16,740 bases of DNA, from NCBI GenBank assembly GCA_964494845.1, contig CAZBSC010000017.1, positions 1 to 16,740 of the forward strand, written 5' to 3'. This DNA is from CAYRSA01 sp964494845. Lineage in GTDB: Bacteria > Patescibacteriota > Saccharimonadia > Saccharimonadales > JAGQNJ01. The position numbers and the translations under genes were made by a program. Under the pieces are notes generated by a model. That model saw only the letters and a program-made list of their open reading frames with translations. It searched no databases and had not been told where the DNA came from. Positions 13,139-16,740 of this stretch are shown piece by piece. Each line of letters starts with the position of its first letter. Position 1 is the stretch's first letter.

Positions 13139-15172
13139 ATGGACCATTCTAAGCACGCACATCATCACAGCGAACACCAAGGACACGATAAGCACGCTGG
13201 TCACTCGGTAAAGATGTTCAAGGATAAGTTCTGGCTTAGTTTTGCACTGACTATTCCTGTATTGCTCTATTCCGAAATGATACAACGCTGGCTGAACTTT
13301 ACACCGCCAGCTTTTCCTGGCTCACAGTATGTGCCATTCGTGCTTAGTACAGTCATATTCTTTTATGGCGGTCTGGTGTTTATCAAAGGAGCGTGGAGCG
13401 AGCTAAAAGCCAAATTGCCAGGTATGATGACGCTTATCAGTCTGGCGATTATCACGGCTTATGTGTATAGCGTAGCAACGCAGTTTTGGCTAGATGGCGA
13501 AGGTTTTTTCTGGGAGCTGGCGACTTTGGTAACGATTATGTTGCTTGGACATTGGCTAGAAATGGCATCTATTGCCAAAGCTGAAAATGCCTTAGACGCA
13601 ATATCTCAACTACTACCAGATAAAGCCGAGAAACTGGTAAATGGGAAACCAAAGCAGGTGCTAGTTAGTGAATTAAAGATTGGCGACATAGTATTGATAC
13701 GACCAGGCTCAAGCATACCTGTTGATGGTGTTATCGTTGAGGGTAGTTCATCCGTAAATGAGGCTGCAATCACAGGCGAAAGTAAACCAACAAGCAAGTC
13801 TGTGAATGATGAAGTTGTAGCAGGCACGGTAAACCAAGACGGTTCACTCACGGTAAAAGTAACAAAGCTCGGCGAAGATACGGCACTAGCTGGCATTATG
13901 CGTCTGGTTTCTGAGGCTCAAAGTTCCAAGTCCAATGTGCAGGTATTAGCTGACAAGGCTGCGTTTGCCCTAACGTTGATTGCTATACTAGCAGGCATAC
14001 TTACGTTCATCTACTGGCTTGTCGCCAAGGATGCCTCATTCGCTCTGGAACGTTCAGTTACAGTTTTGATAATTGCCTGTCCACACGCACTAGGTTTGGC
14101 GATACCGCTCGTCGTGTCTATATCTACGGCAATATCGGCTCACAATGGTTTATTGGTTCGTAAGCGATTGGCACTTGAGGCTGCTCGCAAGCTGGACTGG
14201 GTACTGTTTGATAAAACGGGTACGCTAACCAAAGGCGAACACGGCGTGACAGATATTTGGGCTGCTAAAGGCTATACTCAAGAAGATATTTTGCACCTGA
14301 CTGCATCACTAGAACAAAACAGCGAACACATTGTCGGTAAAGGTATTGTTGCCGAGGCTCAGAAACAGCACGTTCACTTGGATAAAGTAGAGGACTTTGC
14401 TGCCATACCTGGGCTTGGCGTTAAAGGCAAGCTGCACGGACACGATAACTTTGTGGCAGCAAGCCATCGCTATATTAAAGAAAACAGCCTCAAAGTTCCG
14501 AAACAAATTGAACAGCACACAAAGCAAGCTGCCAAAGATGGCAAGACAGAGGTTTACCTTATAAAGGATGGCAAGGTAGTAGTTGGGGCGATTGCCCTGG
14601 CTGATGTAATTCGTGAGCAATCTAAGGCGACAATTGCCGCACTTAAGAGCGAGGGCATAAAGACCGCTATGGTAACGGGCGATAGCCAGGACGTAGCAGC
14701 ATACGTGGTGAAACAATTAGGCTTAGACCAGTATTTTGCAGAAGTACGACCAGAGGATAAAGCCAACAAAGTTACAGAATTACAGAAAAGTGGTAGCAAG
14801 GTAGCCTTTGTCGGTGATGGTATAAACGATGCTTCTGCTCTGACTAAGGCTGATATTGGTATGGCTATTGGTGCTGGTACGGATGTTGCTATTAAGTCAG
14901 CCGACATTATCTTGGTAAAGAGTGACCCAAGAGATGTAATTAGGGTCATTCACTTGTCAAAGGCAACTTATCGTAAGATGGCTCAAAACCTCGCTTGGGC
15001 AACTGGTTATAATGTTTTGGCTATTCCATTGGCGGCTGGTGTTCTATACAGCTCAGGCATATTGTTATCGCCAGCTGTCGGTGCTGTTCTAATGTCTATG
15101 TCTACCGTCATTGTGGCTATCAATGCTCAGTTGCTAAGGCGTACTCACTACCACCCAGTTCATACTCACTAA
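13139..15172 (+). CDS. copB: CopB-type copper-translocating P1B ATPase
   Basis: 677 residues. His-rich cytoplasmic N-terminus (H3, H6, H8-H10, H13, H16, H19, H22) instead of a CxxC heavy-metal domain. Motifs: T212-G-E in the actuator domain; C314-P-H316 in the metal-transport helix; phosphorylation site D358-K-T-G-T-L-T; M-V-T-G-D near 511; hinge G559-D-G-I-N-D-A; and M652-S-M-S-T-V-I-V-A-I-N-A in the last helix. CPH with His-rich N-terminus and the M-S-x-S-T signature defines the CopB (P1B-3) group, exporting Cu(II)/Cu(I) or Ag(I) using ATP. The usual Ser-Glu-His-Pro of the nucleotide domain is S395-E-H-I398. The C-terminus also ends His-rich. SD GGAG precedes the start; it is last in the operon. 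Confidence 0.92.
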   Translation: MDHSKHAHHHSEHQGHDKHAGHSVKMFKDKFWLSFALTIPVLLYSEMIQRWLNFTPPAFPGSQYVPFVLSTVIFFYGGLVFIKGAWSELKAKLPGMMTLISLAIITAYVYSVATQFWLDGEGFFWELATLVTIMLLGHWLEMASIAKAENALDAISQLLPDKAEKLVNGKPKQVLVSELKIGDIVLIRPGSSIPVDGVIVEGSSSVNEAAITGESKPTSKSVNDEVVAGTVNQDGSLTVKVTKLGEDTALAGIMRLVSEAQSSKSNVQVLADKAAFALTLIAILAGILTFIYWLVAKDASFALERSVTVLIIACPHALGLAIPLVVSISTAISAHNGLLVRKRLALEAARKLDWVLFDKTGTLTKGEHGVTDIWAAKGYTQEDILHLTASLEQNSEHIVGKGIVAEAQKQHVHLDKVEDFAAIPGLGVKGKLHGHDNFVAASHRYIKENSLKVPKQIEQHTKQAAKDGKTEVYLIKDGKVVVGAIALADVIREQSKATIAALKSEGIKTAMVTGDSQDVAAYVVKQLGLDQYFAEVRPEDKANKVTELQKSGSKVAFVGDGINDASALTKADIGMAIGAGTDVAIKSADIILVKSDPRDVIRVIHLSKATYRKMAQNLAWATGYNVLAIPLAAGVLYSSGILLSPAVGAVLMSMSTVIVAINAQLLRRTHYHPVHTH

Positions 15173-15223
15173 CAAGTACCGTGTAAGGTACGCTATCTGT
15201 CTACGAACCAGTAATGTTGTCGT

Positions 15224-15730
15224 TCAATCGTTGAGGTGTGCTATGGCGTAATCAGCCTCAGCAGCTGTAAATTGACCGCCTTGTGCTGATACCAGTTGGT
15301 CACGAACGCCAGCTGGCGAAAGGTGCAGGTCGTTCTGGTACGTCTTTGCTTGGGCAAGAGCGTTTGCGTTCCAGTCAGCCTTTACGTTATCAACAGCGTA
15401 TTGTGCCGCCTCTGGCTTAAACTTACCGCCATATTCAGATACAAGCTGGTCGTATAAACCTTTTTTGGACAGGTGTAGGCTATTTGCATAGGTATCAGCC
15501 TGTGCAAGAGCAGATTTGTACTCAGCTGGTACGGCAGGTTCTTTCTTTTCTGCTGGTTTAGTTTCAGCGGTTTGCTTGGTTTCGCTATTCGTCGGCGTGC
15601 TGTTATTCGAGGTATTTGTGTCAGTGCCACCACTTGCTGCACTTACAATAACAATCAGTAAAACAAGTCCGAGTATTCCTGATAAAACTTTGTGTCTCTT
15701 AAACCAGTTACCTTGTTTTTTATCTGTCAT
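15224..15730 (-). CDS. Membrane-anchored protein with two Ltp-type repeats
   Basis: 168 residues. Basic N-terminus (K-R-H-K), one membrane segment (about 14-33), a low-complexity Thr/Asn/Lys/Glu linker (35-70), then two copies of a 47-residue repeat (72-118 and 122-168), each with A-L-A-Q-A-x-T-Y, L-H-L-S, D-Q-L-V-S and F-x-x-E-A-x-Y-A. This is the Ltp (host cell surface-exposed lipoprotein) repeat, known from phage TP-J34, where it blocks DNA injection by superinfecting phage. No lipobox cysteine is visible, so this copy is anchored by its helix. SD AAAGGA lies about 10 nt before the ATG. Its promoter is overlaid by palindromic operators, so the divergent XRE protein probably represses it. 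Confidence 0.75.
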   Translation of the reverse strand: MTDKKQGNWFKRHKVLSGILGLVLLIVIVSAASGGTDTNTSNNSTPTNSETKQTAETKPAEKKEPAVPAEYKSALAQADTYANSLHLSKKGLYDQLVSEYGGKFKPEAAQYAVDNVKADWNANALAQAKTYQNDLHLSPAGVRDQLVSAQGGQFTAAEADYAIAHLND

Positions 15731-15765
15731 AACGAATTGTCCTTTCTTTGATTACAATTGTCATC

Positions 15766-15794
15766 AGTATATACCATTTGCTGACATTTGTCAG
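15766..15794 (-). promoter_or_regulatory. Promoter of the Ltp-repeat gene
   Basis: Minus strand CTGACA (15789-15794), 17 nt, TATACT (15766-15771). The middle operator covers the -35 and the first operator covers the predicted transcription start. Confidence 0.65.
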
Positions 15795-15808
15795 TGGTTA
15801 CTTACAAT
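15781..15808 (+). promoter_or_regulatory. Promoter of the xre gene
   Basis: CTGACA (15781-15786), 16 nt, TACAAT (15803-15808). The -35 lies in the middle operator and the -10 in the third, so bound repressor would block its own promoter. A leader of about 16 nt precedes the GTG. Confidence 0.5.
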
Positions 15809-15830
15809 TGTAAGCAATACGCTAAAAGAT

Positions 15831-16058
15831 GTGAAACAATCATCTGTTGACCACATTTATACTGAGCTTGGCAAACGTATTGTTAAAGGACGTAATGATA
15901 AGAGTATGAGCCAAGAAAAGCTGGCTGCTAACAGTGGCATTGACCGCTCGCATATGGGTTTTATAGAGCAGGGTCGCAGAAAGCCAACACTATCTACACT
16001 CTTTAAAATTGCAAAATCACTTGATATGTCGCTTGAACAGTTATTCAAAGGTTTATAG
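15831..16058 (+). CDS. Small XRE-family (Cro/CI-type HTH) repressor
   Basis: 75 residues, just one HTH_3 domain: L-G-K-R-I-V-K-G-R-N-D-K-S-M-S-Q-E-K-L-A-A-N-S-G (13-36, first helices), I-D-R-S-H-M-G-F-I-E-Q-G-R-R-K-P-T-L (recognition helix and conserved turn), then L-F-K-I-A-K-S-L-D-M-S-L-E-Q-L-F. It is a typical DNA-binding dimer of mobile elements. GTG at 15831 is chosen since it falls after the operators and gives the usual family length; the open frame further upstream runs through the operators and the ltp promoter. Its stop abuts the stop of the displaced recombinase tail on the opposite strand, showing the compact arrangement of the element. Confidence 0.82.
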   Translation: MKQSSVDHIYTELGKRIVKGRNDKSMSQEKLAANSGIDRSHMGFIEQGRRKPTLSTLFKIAKSLDMSLEQLFKGL

Positions 16059-16172
16059 TTCGCCAAACGATAATGCAAGTTCAGGCTCATATTGCTTAAC
16101 AGCAGCTGCCAAATCCTCAAACTCATAATCCTCAAAGTTATTGCTGGCAGTTCGTAGAGTTTCCACTAGACG
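16053..16172 (-). pseudogene. Displaced C-terminal tail of the element's serine recombinase
   Basis: 39 codons plus stop, read on the minus strand from CGT at 16170-16172 to TAA at 16053-16055: R-L-V-E-T-L-R-T-A-S, N-N-F-E-D-Y-E-F-E-D, L-A-A-A-V-K-Q-Y-E-P, E-L-A-L-S-F-G-E-L. It is acidic, helix-like and lacks a start. When the element ends are joined at the 4-bp core, the remnant frame W-L (10971-10976) continues directly into this tail, so it is the original recombinase C-terminus separated by integration. The frame was found by joining the junctions, not by homology to a tail I know. An overlapping longer frame here is discounted. Confidence 0.75.
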
Positions 16173-16740
16173 GAGGCACGCCACAAGTTTTTCTCCTCGT
16201 CATCAGATTTTCCCGGCTGTCTTTTCAACATAACGCTCGCCAACCACGACAAAAATACCAACGGAACAATATATGACCCGATTAATGCAGGTATGATTGT
16301 CAGGGGTATATAGGCGATAATGGCGCCGAACACCCCGGACACAATTCCGAATGGTATGAATACCAGAATTGATGTAACAACAGCGATAAACAGCCCATAT
16401 CCTATGTCATCGATAGCCGACAATACCGCTGCCCGGCCTTTTTCGCCCTTGTCTATATATCTTTGAATAACCTCTAGAACAACAATGGCTGGGTCAACAA
16501 CTAAACCAATAACTAATACCAACGAGAACAACGTCAGTGTGTTTAATTCGTTCCCCGTGGCCAGCAATGTAATCGTCGAGAAAAAGAAACACAGTGGTAT
16601 TGCTAGCGCTGCGATAACTGCGGCGCGCCAACTAACAAGCACCATCATAAAAATGAACACCAACTGAATCGCGCCAAAAGCGAACCCAATCCAACCAACG
16701 ACTGGAATGCCCCACTTTTCTCCAGCCAACCCAGCGATAA
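16166..16740 (-). CDS. RND efflux permease, 5' half, truncated by the element (partial at right edge)
   Basis: Encodes TM2-TM6 of an RND permease; the start is outside the window. Landmarks include Q-L-V-F-I-F-M-M-V-L-V-S-W-R, A-L-A-I-P-L-C-F-F-F-S, the TM4 motif G-L-V-V-D-P-A-I-V-V-L-E-V-I-Q-R, and F-I-P-F-G-I-V-S-G-V-F-G. Many RND pumps carry two Asp in TM4 for proton relay; here the second is Pro. After D-D-E-E-K-N-L-W-R-A-S the frame crosses the core and stops one codon later (GTC TAG). Joined to 10972 the reading is N-L-W-R-A-S-R-W-M-I-R-T, continuing into the 3' half. The loop between TM6 and TM7 is where the break falls. Confidence 0.88.
   Translation of the reverse strand, partial: IAGLAGEKWGIPVVGWIGFAFGAIQLVFIFMMVLVSWRAAVIAALAIPLCFFFSTITLLATGNELNTLTLFSLVLVIGLVVDPAIVVLEVIQRYIDKGEKGRAAVLSAIDDIGYGLFIAVVTSILVFIPFGIVSGVFGAIIAYIPLTIIPALIGSYIVPLVFLSWLASVMLKRQPGKSDDEEKNLWRASV
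16172..16175 (+). repeat. Attachment core, right copy
   Basis: GGAG flanked as AGAC-GGAG-GCAC. Same 4 bp as at 10970-10973. On the minus strand its TCC forms the same codon phase of the pump gene as the other copy. Confidence 0.7.

Larger units (their letters stand above)
15751..15814. promoter_or_regulatory. Three-copy palindromic operator array between ltp and xre genes
   Basis: Three 14-bp near-identical palindromes: ATTACAATTGTCAT (15751-15764), CTGACATTTGTCAG (15781-15794) and CTTACAATTGTAAG (15801-15814, perfect). Consensus NTKACAWTTGTMAN. Centres are 30 and 20 bp apart, near three and two helical turns. The divergent XRE repressor is the obvious ligand (inference). Confidence 0.75.
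10970..16175. mobile_element. Integrated serine-recombinase element carrying a copper cassette (about 5.2 kb)
   Basis: The element lies between two GGAG cores (10970-10973 and 16172-16175) and splits an RND permease gene in the loop between TM6 and TM7. Contents: recombinase remnant, metal-sensor/DUF305/unknown/CopB operon, Ltp-repeat protein, XRE repressor and the displaced recombinase tail. Boundaries are set by two independent frame restorations: the pump frame across the flanks, and the recombinase frame across the element ends. The short shared core fits serine recombinases; there are no terminal inverted repeats, transposase or longer target duplication. With the recombinase truncated, it probably cannot move unless a recombinase is supplied in trans. 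Confidence 0.85.

Noticed and set aside
15176..15191. GTACC-GTGTAA-GGTAC hairpin just after copB as a terminator
   Set aside because: The stem is only 5 bp and no T run follows; kept as unremarkable.
15516..15830. Long upstream extension of the xre gene
   Set aside because: The extension runs through the three operators, both promoters and antisense to the Ltp-repeat gene; GTG at 15831 gives the normal family length.
15857..16135. 92-codon minus-strand open frame overlapping xre
   Set aside because: It is antisense to a clear HTH gene and its sequence looks like no protein family. The meaningful minus-strand frame here is the displaced recombinase tail in another phase.
10993..16161. Imperfect inverted repeat CACTCTGCG (10993-11001) and CGTAGAGTT (16153-16161) as recombinase arm sites
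   Set aside because: Two mismatches in 9 bp and unequal distances from the core (about 25 and 16 bp) make it weak evidence.
10970..16175. Insertion as an IS or composite transposon
   Set aside because: No transposase, no terminal inverted repeats and only 4 bp shared at the ends; a recombinase C-terminus abuts one junction and its tail abuts the other.
16166..16729. TTG at 16729 as a genuine start of the RND 5' half
   Set aside because: The frame continues to the window edge and TM1 with the first large domain is missing, so the real start is outside.

Overview
This window reads like a chromosomal segment of a Patescibacteria/CPR bacterium, most likely a Candidatus Saccharibacteria (TM7) relative. 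That assignment is inferred from gene style: short, tightly packed genes; a TrmB-family regulator; a LabA-type NYN protein; a Pif1-like helicase with a Myb-like tail; several unnamed conserved small proteins; and many start codons lying only 6-11 nt behind a -10 box. UGA serves as a normal stop. No rRNA, tRNA or CRISPR array was recognised.

Layout. Positions 1-220 hold the N-terminus of a GH1 beta-glucosidase running off the left edge, followed by a long nested hairpin (252-349). Positions 351-4060 (minus strand) carry an AlkD-like alkylation-repair protein, a conserved hypothetical protein, a flavodoxin-family reductase, a small membrane protein and a Pif1-like helicase. Positions 4135-5976 (minus) carry a small hypothetical protein, a NYN-domain protein, a multi-pass membrane protein and another hypothetical protein. 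A divergent promoter region with an 8-bp-arm palindrome separates these from a TrmB-type regulator (6073-6855, plus). It converges on two tandem 2-hydroxyacid dehydrogenase paralogues (6858-8737, minus), both missing canonical catalytic residues. A secreted peptidoglycan-binding protein with its own promoter and terminator follows (8831-9311).

The main feature is an RND efflux permease gene (minus strand) split by a 5.2-kb integrated element. The 5' half of the pump lies at 16166-16740 (partial at the right edge) and the 3' half at 9320-10972. The element lies between two copies of the 4-bp core GGAG (10970-10973 and 16172-16175). Rejoining the flanks at this core restores the pump frame (codons GCC TCC CGT TGG ATG). 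Joining the element ends at the same core also restores a serine-recombinase frame, extending its C-terminus by 39 codons. The attachment site therefore lies inside the recombinase 3' end, and integration swaps the recombinase tail for a few host-encoded residues. The recombinase is only a C-terminal remnant; its catalytic domain is absent and a copper cassette starts where it breaks off.

Element cargo: a CsoR/RcnR-family metal sensor with a C-rich/G-rich operator, a membrane-anchored DUF305 protein, an uncharacterised membrane-anchored His-rich protein and a CopB-type (CPH) P1B-ATPase form one plus-strand operon (11334-15172), evidently for copper tolerance. At the other end are a membrane-anchored protein with two Ltp-type repeats and a divergent small XRE repressor. 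Three copies of a 14-bp palindromic operator overlay both promoters between them.
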